Shown here: positions 1 through 13,000 of the stretch, piece by piece | Layout of the letters: the number at the start of each line of letters is the position of its first letter | Position numbering within the stretch: position 1 is the stretch's first letter | Origin: Apostichopus japonicus | Lineage: Eukaryota; Echinodermata; Holothuroidea; Aspidochirotida; Stichopodidae | Assembly (NCBI RefSeq): GCF_037975245.1 | Contig: NC_092569.1 | Span: 3,175,001 to 3,239,000 of the forward strand | DNA length: 64,000 nucleotides | Direction: 5' to 3' | Made by a program: the position numbers and the translations under genes | The notes under the pieces: generated by a model | Database searches by the model: none | What the model was told of the DNA's origin: nothing | Seen by the model: only the letters and a program-made list of their open reading frames with translations

Positions 1-237
1 GAGGTAGATACATGGCTCTATTATCAAGGGGCAGGATATGTGGTAGACACATGGTTCTAGAATCAAGGAGCACGATATGACACAGACATATTGCTCTAGA
101 ATCAAGGGGCATGATACGTGGTTGACACATGGCTCTAGAATCAAAGGGGCACGATATGAGGTAGACACATGGCTTTAGAATCAAGGGGCACGATATGAGG
201 TAGACACATGACTCTAGAATCAAGAGGGCAGATATAA
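1..237. repeat. Minisatellite, about 40-bp unit
   Basis: About six units of 39-41 bp containing gtagacacatggctctagaa and aaggggcacgatatga. Truncated by the window start, inside a laminin intron. Confidence 0.9.
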
Positions 238-882
238 AAATCACTAGGCAGCACTAGATGAACCGTCTACAAACTACCGTGCTGAAGGAGATTAAGTTTT
301 GTTTTTAATATAAGCCCATGGTCCAAGCTAGCTTTCTTGCATCTGAGAACTGATTCTGAGGTGTGGGGGGAGGGGGAGGGGCGTGTGGTCTGGTGGGTCT
401 TGGCTCATTCCTCATGAAAGATTCTGGGTCCTGGGTATAGAGGACCACAGGAATAGATGCAAGCTGATTCAGCTTATGTGAAGGAGCTGGTTGTATCTAG
501 GTAATCGTGGGCTTGAATCTTGGGCGATATCAATGTAAGGGTTGTGGACCAAAGCAAGTCTATTTGATAATGTGATGTAGCACAATACATGAACGGCTGT
601 CGGTTCGAGCCTCTACGTAGAGAGTATTGCCTGCATGTTTTAGAGTTCCTAAACTCACTGAGAGTTTACATTTTAGAATTTTTTTCAAATCTCCAAGGGT
701 TTCCCCGACAATCAGGTTCGTTGACTGAGACGATTTTAATCTTCGAATGATGGAAACATTTCGATGCTGGCAGCTCATGCTTCTTTGAAGTGTCATTATT
801 TTGATGATTAAAGCCTAAACCAAAAAAAACTTCCAATTCATCTACGACTCTGCTCAAAAAATAATTCAGAGATTACACTCAC
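238..882. other. Intron, no exon recognised
   Basis: Downstream of the first LG1 exon. Minus-strand frames stay open for 60-78 codons around 560-857, but none resembles LG sequence, so I call no exon. Confidence 0.5.
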
Positions 883-1026
883 AGAGCCATTTCCTCCGAT
901 GTAAAAGAGCTGGTTGTTGGGTCTTCCGATCTTCACCGTAAACGCTAAGGAGTTGTACGCTGAAGGAGAAGTGGCTGGGCGATAGACTCGGGAACAATTC
1001 CCAGACGAAGAAAGGGACAGCTTGAT
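883..1026 (-). CDS. Laminin alpha exon A42: start of LG1 domain
   Basis: 48 codons, phase 0/0: [20 protein letters not shown].. [20 protein letters not shown]. The IKV.VSS..DC.R.Y.P...YN.L.. LFYLG pattern is the first laminin G-like domain. Donor is TCT|GTGAGT. The rest of LG1-5 lies downstream, off or near the left edge. Confidence 0.93.
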
Positions 1027-4000
1027 CTGAAAAATCAAAATATTCATTTCTTTTTATGGGGCGTGAGGTGGGAAGCGACGAAACTCGTTTGAAGTGAATT
1101 CTACACGGGAAATATTGAATACATTTCGGCTGGGATCGTAATCCGAAGACAAGTGAATTAATGAAGTCCTGTTCACTGTTTGCAACATACTAGGGGAATC
1201 CCAGAATTTAGGTCACGTTAAATACTGAAATATTTGACATTGTAATTAAATGATGTAAACACTGAAGATTCAATAATATGTGGGCTTCTCGATGACTTCT
1301 CACCTTGGACACCTCGTTCTTAGCTGTTCTTATCAGTTTTCTCAGGTTAGTTATGTCACCTTGAACTTTGCTCCCTGACCGTTGAATGACCATGGCTTTG
1401 TTGTCAAGGAACGCTGTGACGCTGTAGAAATTTCCGACGGTTTTCTTTGTTGAAATCACTGAGCGAAATTAGAAAATGGACCCAATCGTTAGTAGATGCC
1501 ATATTTATGTTTATTTTTTTTAGATTTTCATCTCCCCTGCCCCCTTACCCCTGCCTACTTTCCCCTTCCCCTACCACCTGGTCCTACCTACACAACATTT
1601 GGAAAGCACATGCAATGAAGGATATCGTCCTCTCACTTCTCCATCCAATTTTAGGAGTCAAATCAACCATTATCTAACACAAACAAGGACGAATATTTCT
1701 CTCACACTAATCAAATAAAGACAACCACGATGGCAAATAAAAAATATTAAAAAAAAATAAAAATGGTTAATTCTCTTTCTTTCTTACCAAGTAAGTGTCT
1801 TCAATCTAATAACAAATGTTGACATGTTCACACATCTTGCGACCACAAAGGTTACTTCAAACCTTTAGGTTTAATATACTAAATGATAATAATTAGACTG
1901 TCCTTATGCATCAATCACCAAACCAATTGCTTTCTCAAATTACTATAAATTTACTAATCAAACAATGAACATAATGAACATAAACTCTGTCAAATTTTAC
2001 AGGAATTTTTCTATCGACTAAACTGAAATATCCATATTTAATTACTCTCTAAGGGAAAATGAAAACGAAAAATAACAAAAAAACAGAAACAAGAAAGGAA
2101 ATCGGGAGATTACCGTTTGAACGTGCCCTGTCTGTAAAATTCTGACAATCTGCCATATCGTGGGATATTGTGGCAAGGCTAGACTCTAATTGTTGCAACT
2201 TGTTGACGTAAGATTCGGCCTCGATCGCAGACAGAGATGACTTGTTGTATGTGTCTGTTGCCAGATGCCTAATAAAATTTGCTGCTGAGGATAAATCTAG
2301 ACGAACGGGAGAGAAAACGGGTAGGGAAATTTAGATCCATTTTACCTGATTAAATTAGGGTTTGACAAAATCAAGATTTATGCTAACAAGCAAACACAGA
2401 GAGCACCAATGGTGCAGAAGCCCATACCTTTTCGAGCTTAAAAATGTAGGGCCCACAAAACTTTATGGTCCACCAAATTTCAGGCCATTTTTCGGATTCC
2501 ACCAATTTTGGGCCCATGAGGGATAACCCCCACCCCCCTCCGTTAGCAGAATCCTGGCCACACCACTGGCTATAATTCCTATTTTCCCCTTTAAATCCTA
2601 TTTTACCCACTCTCTCAAACAATACCACCTGACCTAACCTATTAAACTTTCTCCCCTCTACCTGAGCAGACCTGAAGCTCTCCTTGCCAAAATTTTGGCT
2701 AGCTCCCTACATACTGTACTGTACCTCAGGCTCAAAGACTTCTAAGAATCGGCAAGTGCTGATTGGCTATAGGGCTCTCATGCTTACAGTTCAACAGTTA
2801 ATAACAACTCCCAGTCCTGCTTTAATTCCACTAACAGCCTCTGCAGAGCTTAACCACAAATGTAAACAAACACTGCAGATACCGGGAGACAAATTAAAGG
2901 AGCTTTGGCAAAAAGTGAAGGCTCAGATTTTTTTAAACAATGGGGATTCATTGTAATTAATTAACTTTTGACCAAAAATCTATTAGGCATCACCTTATTC
3001 ATACACAATCCAACAATCATCAGTTCAACTTTGAATATGATCCATCAAAATCTTGAGGAGATTGAGATATTTGAAAATATTACAAAGAATGACCCCCGAT
3101 GACCCCCTAAATGACCTTTGACCTCAATTTTCCAAACACCCCTCGTAACTCCTATCCCAAGGAACGTTGTGACTAAGTTTCATTATCACTGGCCATACAC
3201 TGTACGAACAGGAGCAATTTGAAAATATTGGGCCGCAGCCAGGGCCACAAAAGACCCCTAGTTGATCTTTGATCTGAAATTCATGAACACCCTGAAGGTA
3301 AAACTTCCATAGTACTATCGTGACAAACCCTCAACATTGTACCATGGAATCTGTAGGAGAAGAAGCATTTTGCGTATTTCCACAAAATGGCCCATTACGG
3401 CCCACAGGTGACCTTTGACCCCATATTTCGGACCATCTCTGATGTCCCTATACCCAATGGTCCTTGTGTCCAAGTTTCATGAAATTCCATCAAACGTTGT
3501 GCGAGTGGGAGCAGTTTTAACAATTGTTGACGGATAGAGTGATAGAGTGATAGAATGATAGAGTGATAGACGCCGCACTGTAACAATAGCTCACACCAGC
3601 ATGCTGGTATGAGCTAAAAATCTCTCTTGTAAACTAGATGATCCCAATTGTTGTTTATTACACAAAATTTGTTTATGACTAATGCCAAAGAAAAAAAAAA
3701 CTGCCAAAATGTTGGGCCCCTCAATCCTTTAAATGCGGCAAAAGTTTCATAAAATTGTTGCAGAATATTGCTTATTTCTAAATTACCTTCACTTTTTTTC
3801 AAGATAAAGCTTGGATGACTGTTTCAAATAAATGCAGTGAAAAGCAAACTACCACTGCTGAATGGGAAGCAACATATCCAAGTACGTAGACTGGAACATG
3901 TATGTGTCTCATAGTATGATAATAAATTATTTCTTGGGAAATACCATTTAATGCCTCCTTCATATGCCCAAACCTTCTGCAGAGGGTGGGGGCATCTTTG

Positions 4001-7000
4001 TATCAAAGATGCTATCACCCATACTGTATTCTTTGCTGGGACAAACAGCTATTTGCATTTATGGTTTACTCTTTGCTTTCATTAACTTCCCCTCTCTTGT
4101 GAGACATGGAACAACCAATGGTTTAATGCCACCTTCTGAAGAATGGGCTTTTCGAATGGAACAAAGAACAACTTCTACGGTGCTAAAATGATTCTTTGAA
4201 GCATGTGAATTTCTCCGCGGGGAAGAAAGAACACGTCTTAAGAAAACTGTCCCCACATGTTTCACAGTTCCTAACATCAGATCGCACATTAAATCACCCA
4301 AGACAGGAGACAAACTAATTCTTGATACAGAATTCTCTCATAAATAAGCATTTAAAGGGGAACATAGTTACATGTCTCACGGTTCTTATCATTACTACCA
4401 TTTTCTATTTAAGAACAGACAGCACCATGTATTATTTCTTCTCTCCAACGTACCCTTTTCTTCCAGAGGAGGCAGCGCAGTCACGATGCTCTCCAGAGAG
4501 GTTTCTGCTTTGGTCATTTTCTTTTGTAGCCTCTTTACTTTCTTCCGCCCTTGTTTTAAATTCTTCGCCACCTTCGAGATCCTCTCTTTGAGAGCGACGA
4601 CTAGAGAACGCTGGTCCTCAGACAACAACTTAAGTTCCAGCGCCACCTCTGTAAGTCTTCTGTCATCACGGAGAAATGTCTGCAGAAAGATGAAGAGAGG
4701 AAATTGACGGTGTACCTCGATCGCCGATCTGCGAAGAAATCTCTCATTCGTTTACATGTACACTAAAACTACATGACCGATAGTCATTGCTTATGGAAGT
4801 AAGTCCTAACTCAATTCTGTATGCCTTCAACACTGATGTGATACAGATATACCAGTTATGCAGCAACTGAACACCCAAGTTAGTATCGAGATAAAATTAA
4901 GCGCTCATTTAATACCAATATCACACAGATATGCAACACCTTTGCACCACCCAAGCAGAAGTTACCATAATCATAACACCAACTAAACACCAGCAGAATG
5001 CACTTTACCTCATTGTTAGCACCACCCAAGCAGAAGATACAATAATCATTACACCAACTAAAAACCAGCAGAATGCACTTTACCTCATTGTAAGCACCAC
5101 TCAAGCAGAAGCTACAATAAACATAACACCGACTAAACACCAGCAGAATGCACTTTACCTCATTGTAAGAACCACCCAGACAGAAGTTACAATAAACATA
5201 ACACCAACTAAACACCAGCAGAATGCACTTTACCTCACTGTAAGCACCACCCAAGCAGAAGTTACAATAATCATAACACCAACTAAACACCACCAAAATG
5301 CACTTTACCTCATTGTAAGCACCACCCAGACAGAAGCTACAATAAATATAACACCGACTAAACACCAGCAGAATGCACTTTACCTCATTGTAAGCACCAC
5401 CCAAGCAGAAGTTACAATAATCATAACACCAACTAAACACCACCAAAATGCACTTTACCTCATTGTAAGCACCACCCAAGCAGAAGCTACAATAAACATA
5501 ACACTGACTAAACACCAGCAGAATGCACTTTACCTCATTGTAAGAACCACCCGAGCAGAAGTTACAATAATCATAACACCAACTAAACACCACCAAAATG
5601 CACTTTACCTCGTTGTAAGCACCACCCAGACAGAAGCTACAATAAATATAACACCGACTAAACACCAGCAGAATGCACTTTACCTCATTGTAAGCACCAC
5701 CCAGACAGAAGTTACAATAAACATAACACCGACTAAACACCACCAAAATGCACTTTACCTCATTGTAAGCACCACCCAGACAGAAGTTACAATAAACATT
5801 ACACCAACTAAACACCAGCAGAATGCACTTTACCTCGTTGTAAGCACCACCCAAACAGAAGTTACGACAAACAGAACACCAACTAAACACCAGCAGAATG
5901 CACTTTACCTCATTGTATGCAACACCTTTGCACCACCCAAGCAGAAGTTACGACAAACATAACACCGACTAAACACCACCAAAATGCACTTTACCTCATT
6001 GTAAGCACCACCCAGACAGAAGTTACAATAAACATTACACCAACTAAACACCAGCAGAATGCACTTTACCTCGTTGTAAGCACCACCCAAACAGAAGTTA
6101 CGACAAACAGAACACCAACTAAACACCAGCAGAATGCACTTTACCTCATTGTATGCAACACCTTTGCACCACCCAAGCAGAAGTTACGACAAACATAACA
6201 CCGACTAAACACCAGCAGAATGCATTTTACCTGATTGTATGCTCCATCTGCAGCTACCGCAGCTATGAGTGAGGCATTCTCAGCCCCCTCTATGGCAAGT
6301 ACGATATCTGAATACGCTCTAGCCGCTTGCAGGGCATTGTCTGCTATGTGTTTGGTTGGTTGTAAAAGACTGCAAGGTGTGGAAAAGAGAAGTGCATGTA
6401 TTAAAGTTGAAGTCAGAGAATAAAAAACACCTTTCTAAAATGGACTTTGAAGAAATCAACAGATGGACTGAAGAGAAAAGAAGAGTATCAAAGTGTTTAG
6501 TACACAGTTACCTACTTTCAACAATGTTACCGACTAGTACACAGTTACCTACTTTCATCAGTTACCTACTAGTACAGTTACCTAAATTCAACACCGTTAC
6601 CGCCTAGTACACAGTTACCTAAATTCAACACCGTTACCGACTAGTGCACAGTTACCTACATTCAACACGGTTACCTACTAGTACACAGTTACCTACTTTC
6701 AACACCGTTACCGACTAGTACACAATTACCTAAATTCAACACAGTTACCGACTAGTACACAGTTACCTAAATTCAACACTGTTACCGACTAGTGCACAGT
6801 TACCTACATTCAACACGGTTACCTACTAGTACACAGTTACCTACTTTCAACACCGTTACCGACTAGTACACAATTACCTAAATTCAACACGGTTACCTAC
6901 TAGTACACAGTTACCTACTTTCAGTTTAGTACAGTTACTTCAGCCCCAATTGTAATATGCAAAGTAGGCTGTATTATATGATTTCACAGCTGTCAGAGTG

Positions 7001-10000
7001 TGATAGATCTAAGGTGAATGTTGACATTTATCTTGAAAAGCAGTGTAGCCCCTTCTGAAGATTTCAACACCCGCTGTGACATCAATGACAAGAAGTGTAT
7101 AAACTACTTTATGATAAGAAACACACAGGAGTGTTAGCTCAGTGGTTAACGCCGGTGCCTTCCAATCATAAGGTCCCGAGTTCGAGTCACTCCCAGATTA
7201 ATGTATGTCGTCCTGTTACAGAGTTGTTTACAATTGACAATTCATAATGATGGACGTTTAATATGAATCCAAGAGACTGACTTCGGTCAGCTTGCGGCTT
7301 TGATAAGCCAATGATTGCTTTTTGGCGAGTTCCTGCTTGCAGGAGGATCTTAAATACATACATACATAAATACATTTATAACGACGAGACACATAATGTT
7401 GTAAACTAAACCAATGGCTTTTTAGCTTTCAAATGTTTCTCACGCAAGAGGCAGACGTTACCTTTCTAGTGATAATGAGAGGTTCCATAATCTATGGGAG
7501 TGTCCTACTGCTCGGTTCACGAGTCCCGACAGTGCCAACCCTGATTCAATCAGGGTTATTGAGGCGTTGAGAAGTGGATTCAGCTGTCTCGATAAATTTT
7601 TCTGTTCCGTCACAAATTCCTGTAGGGGGAGCAATGCAACCTTTGTTACAATAATGTAAGGGTTAACATCACTAGTAATGAGATTCTCCAATTCCCAATA
7701 ATTTTAATATTCCTATCAATTTGCTGTCCATCTTTTTCACAATTTCTCTGTAAGACTGATGCATTAATGGTGTGGTTTTTTCACCGACCTACACAATTCA
7801 TTTATTACACATTTTCATAGATTTTGAAAACTGTTTAAAAATTAGTATTCACTTCCTAAAATTTGAACTCTTGACATATTTGCAAAAATGGAAACATTTT
7901 TACCTGAAACGATTGGTTTGCAAAACTGATAGAGACCCTGGAAGAGTTAGTAAGTTCTCCTGCTGATTCTAACACCTTCTTTATCTTCTTAACAATGGAT
8001 TCTGTTCTTCTTGAATACTTCTGTGAAATAGAAGTTAAAAATGATCAGTCTTTCCTTTATTATTTGCATTCAATAAAATGAGCATGAAATTTTTAAACAT
8101 TATATCAAATTCAGGATATCATAGACCTCATGATAATAAAATGGGGGTAAACAAACTATATTTTGCTGCAATATTAGTTTTAATCAAATTTGTCCAACTA
8201 ACATCTCTACCACAAACAGGTGAGTTGCAGCTGTATTGCTTGCATGAAGACTATTAAATGTATAAATCCTGGTAGAACATGATCAAACTGTATTCAAGAA
8301 CAGTAAACATCAATTCGTCACCCTCCCTCACCCCCACACCCCCCTCCCCCACCCCAGATAGCACATGATTACATTAACGTAGGGTAACGGTGGGAAGTGT
8401 GCTACACTGAATGGGAGCACTCTGTATATATTTCATTCTTAACCGTCCTCTACAATCGACGATTCGATCACCTTGAGAGTTTTCAAAGACGTGGCAGAAT
8501 CGTTGTTTAGCGAAGAGGCTGCTCGTATCTTCGTCCCCGATGCGTCACTCATATTCAACAGCTCCCTCAAGTCGTCCCTCAAATCAGACAGGGTTTGCGA
8601 GACGTTGACGATGGCTTCTCTCAGCTCCGTGAGGCGGAGAGCTGATGAGGATGACAGTTCAAATGCTGCAACAGACAACCTGAGAGAGGAATGACAATAG
8701 GTAATCTCTGAGACAAGAGAAATGTCAAAACTAACATGTTTCTCGTCAGTTTTGCTGGAGCTATCTCGGTGATATAATCTCTTCAAATATCTCTCTACAA
8801 ATGCAAACATTGGATTTTTCCACCCGAAAGAAAAATATCGAGCATATGATAAGAGATGTGGTTGGCAATAATTTTTTAAATGCCATAAAAAGGCTTAAGG
8901 CATAATATCTACAAGACATAAGAAAGAGGAAATATTAAATCTTCCTTACCTATGTTCTTGGATTGTGTTATTTGTGACATTTTGAAAATCCCTTTCTTTA
9001 ATTTCAGATAAAACTTCTCCAGCTCGTTGGAGTAATTCGTCGTTGGTTGCCATGGGCACCTTGACTTGTGTGTGCATTTCCCTTTGCAGTTCGTCGTAGC
9101 TATCTGTAGACAAACGAGAAGGCAAAACTGTCAGTGTGACCCAAGGGATATCAAGAAACGTTTTTAAGTTTAAGAAATATTTCATGACATAGAATTTTGT
9201 TGTTGAAGAAAAACATTGATACTTTCTTTACTAAGAGTTGTCATATTTAATGGGGTTAAGGGTGCACTTTTTAATTTATTTAAATATTTATTTTTATACA
9301 TTTCTTTTTTTATATAGTATAAATTATATATATATTTTTTTTAATTTATATATATATATTTTTGTGTATTCCTGTGAGGGGTTTTCTAATGATGGGCTTT
9401 CCATAGGGCCATATGCCCTTCTTGGCCCTTCACCCTGTTAATATTATAAATTTAAACAAACTGGAACTTGTTTTGTTGTTGAGATAATGAAGTTAAAACC
9501 CTTTTATCTGGAAGACAATATTGTGTACTAATGTATGCTATTATACACAGATTCAAAATACTATTGTTCTCTGTTATAATTTGAAGTGGTTTATGTAACC
9601 TTGGAAGACATATCCACTTTATGAAAGGATGTTATTTGCTATCAAGTTATTACCATTCAGCCTCTGAAGAAGATCCTGCTAGGATCGAAATGTCAGGCCA
9701 ACTTACTTTTACACATTCTCTTTGGTGGATAAGCAGTTTGCTAACAGTTCTTTGCTTTATTTTGATTTTAAGTTATTACCAAGTAATTTTACAAATATTA
9801 TACATACTGAATGCAATTAGGAAAGGATCCTATTTGCATAAAGATAGAGGGGTGTGATGTCATTGTGTGACATCACAAATTATATTCTTTCCCCTAACAA
9901 TTGAATCAATTCTATACTCTTTTTATTTTATTTTTTTCCTTTTCATTTCAGGAATAGAACAAGCTATGAAGACTGGAGTTGGACCAATATTTCATTTACA

Positions 10001-13000
10001 GCATTTATAAAGTCTGTATTGTATGTAGTTTTTTTTGTATAAAGTCCTTAATATCTTGAAGGTCCTTAATATCTTGAAGGTCCTTAATATCCATCTTGAA
10101 GGCAAATAAATGTGAAGATTACAATGGTTTCTGCTAAGTTCTTACTATTCAAATTCATCATCAAGTTGGTTATATTTCTTTGTAACCTCAAGCTTCTCTG
10201 AAGGTTCAAATGGGTGGAGTTGACACTAGTCTTTGACCGGGATCCCAAATCTTCCATCTACAAGTTACGAAGAAAATGATGAAAAATTATCTGAAAATCT
10301 AACAAAAAGAACACAGAAAAGTGACAACTATTTTCTAAACTTCTCTCTTTTTTTTCTAGAATAATACTTAAAACTATCATACATGAGTAGGAATCAATGA
10401 ACTGAATATCACTCTTCTGCAAAAAATGGGCAAAATTGCAATTTTAAAATAACCCTTAATAATGGATCCAAGTTACTTTTTGAGGAATTGACCAGTTTTT
10501 ATCCACCAAAGGTTTCATTCTTTCCTAAAGATTGAAACAATGATTGTTGTTGTTGCAAGTTTCTTTCCCATACATGCTTAAAGAACGGCTGTTTCTCACC
10601 TGTGCCAGTAACTTCACTCCGTCTAGTTTTCTTTTATCCACTTCCCTTGCGGACGATTTAATTAGAGGTTTAACGACCGACAGATCCTCTTGAAACAGAC
10701 TGATCGCAGACTAAAAAGAAAATGTTCATCAATGTATTAAAATTATGCTAATTACATACAAAATTAAAATGTATGCATATTTTCCATATCTTACATGTTA
10801 ATCTTTTTTTGAAAGAGTCCTTACCTAAACTAACAATTTATGGTCCAGTGTGTTTTAAAGCTCTGTTTGAACAGTGGGCCTGACAGTTCGATCCTAGCAG
10901 GATCTTCTTCAGAGGCTAAATGACAATCCACTTGTCATTCAGCCTCTGAAGAAGATCCTGCTAGGATCGAAACATCAGGCCCACTTTATACTATTACACA
11001 TTCAATTACACAGGCTCTTTAGTGTATAAGCAGTTTGCTAACAGTTTTTGTTTTATTTTTATTCTGCTTGAGCAGTCACGCAACAAACCTTAAAGAGGCA
11101 TGTTGTTATTGTTTATTCCCTTCATTAAAGATGGTACATTGTTTAATGCAACCACATGCTGAGAAGTAACTTACAGTAACGACTGCAGTCTGATTTTCCA
11201 ATCCGTAGTATCTGGACCAAGGTATTATCACAAACAGGGAAGCATTGAAAGAGATGTTAAAGGAGCCTTCCATCTTGATTAACTCCTCGAGCAAAGTACC
11301 ACTGCAGGCATCTTCCATGCAAGCTGTGGAGTCCATTAATTATTATTTTAGTTATATTTTGTCTAATGCTATTTACATATTAGGGAAATACATTACAGTT
11401 GCTGCAAGAAAATATTCTTACAATTTATCCACAAACTCCACCTCTGACAACTCTGAAGTTTATTTTAGTTGCCAAAATAATACATGTCTTCAAGTTAAAA
11501 GCTTGTATTTTTGACACGGGATAGACTAATGAAATGGGACATCGCATATACAATGGGAAAAACATTAAGTCTGTTACAATTGACAGGCTTAATACATAAA
11601 ATAATATAATTTCATAATATGCATTCAACGACTTCTTTAGATGTAAGCTTGGGTGAGTTTTCTCACTAGCCAATTTAAGGATGTTGATTAAATTAATAGC
11701 CACAAGAAGCTCAAATTTCATCTTAAATTTGTCTAGAAATGCACTATTATGGATTTCGGTCTGATTATAAAAATTCAATTCATCGGGGAAAAGAAAAAAG
11801 AAAAGCTTTGCAAAATAATTTTTCTTTGGTCTTCAGATACTCACTTATGCAGCCATCTCCATCCAGAGTGAATCCCACTGGACATTCATTGCACTTGTCC
11901 CCACTCACACCTTCTTTACAATGGCACAGTCCATTTGATTTATTGCACAATGGGGAGACTGCACCAGCTGCATTACATTCACAAGGTTGGCATGAACCAT
12001 TCAACATCAAGGGGTCACCAAAATATCCATCTTCACAACTGTGTGAAATTAAAATGACATTGATAGAGTGAACAAATAACATTGTATCATATCATATCCA
12101 TCTGGGAAAAAGTGGTACAACATTGCCTTCAATAATAGAGCTGTATACATAGCAAGATCAACCTTCTTCCAGGCACCACCTCTCCCCCCCCCCCAAAAAA
12201 AATAATAATAATAGAAACATTTTTGTAACATTTCGTTTTTCTAACTATTAGCAAACATTTAAGACACTATGCCACTGGATCCATCTCGAACAACAATCAT
12301 ATTTAGTTTAACTTAATAATCTGCATAAACTTTAAAGGGAGTGTAACATGAACCAAAATTTTGTTCAAACAAACAGGATGCTTCAAACATTACATCACAA
12401 GTTTAGGAGGTTTATTTTGTTAGTTTTGGATTATTCTTTCCATGAAAATAGTAACTTTGAGAGAAACTTCGTCATGGCAATACAGGCTGACTAAGACAGT
12501 TCCATCAGTGAATATCAGTACCATGAAGAGAAAATTTTTGCACTACCAGCTTTTTTTTTTCTAAAACATATTCAGAGCTGCTTTTACCTCACAGGGATGT
12601 CTATAAATAATTGTACTCTTTCTCTTTCAAAGTATGTCAGTGAAAATATCCTACCTCTCGCAGAATCTTCCAACATATCCTTCCAGACAAGCAGTACAAT
12701 TGTGTCTTCCATCCGTCAACAAGTTACAGGTTGGACTGAAACTGAAGAAGAATAACAGCGTTCAGCAAGAAAGCAGGAAATTGATTCTTACGACAACCAC
12801 GAGCTACTGAATGTGGACTTATCGACAGCAGAATGGGTTTCTGGTAAACAGTGGCTAATTGTAAAACTTTGTACCACATGATATGCCTATATGAAACTAC
12901 CTGCTAGCTTCTTTAATGTTAAACATGAATCCATTTCTCTGTCAGTCCCCCCCCCCCTCCCCCATGGTCTGAAAAATAAAACTCTATCAATATCTATCAA

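Noticed and set aside
560-857. Minus-strand frames left of the LG1 exon as the next LG exon
   Set aside because: No LG motifs (such as V.DG.W or L..GG) and no convincing splice sites.
4880-5962. Overlapping open frames of 336 and 343 codons on opposite strands
   Set aside because: They arise because the array unit is 75 bp, a multiple of three without stops. The repeated peptide has no domain and the region is intronic.
4933-6925. CRISPR-like array
   Set aside because: Units are contiguous tandem repeats with no unique spacers, inside an animal gene intron.
7131-7200. tRNA gene
   Set aside because: Only A- and B-box-like sequence is present; the body and tail show a SINE, with a second copy at 27301.
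8201-8240. A 20-nt microexon that could bridge exons A35 and A36
   Set aside because: Phase would fit if A35 ended at 8444, but the simpler end at 8472 joins directly to A36.
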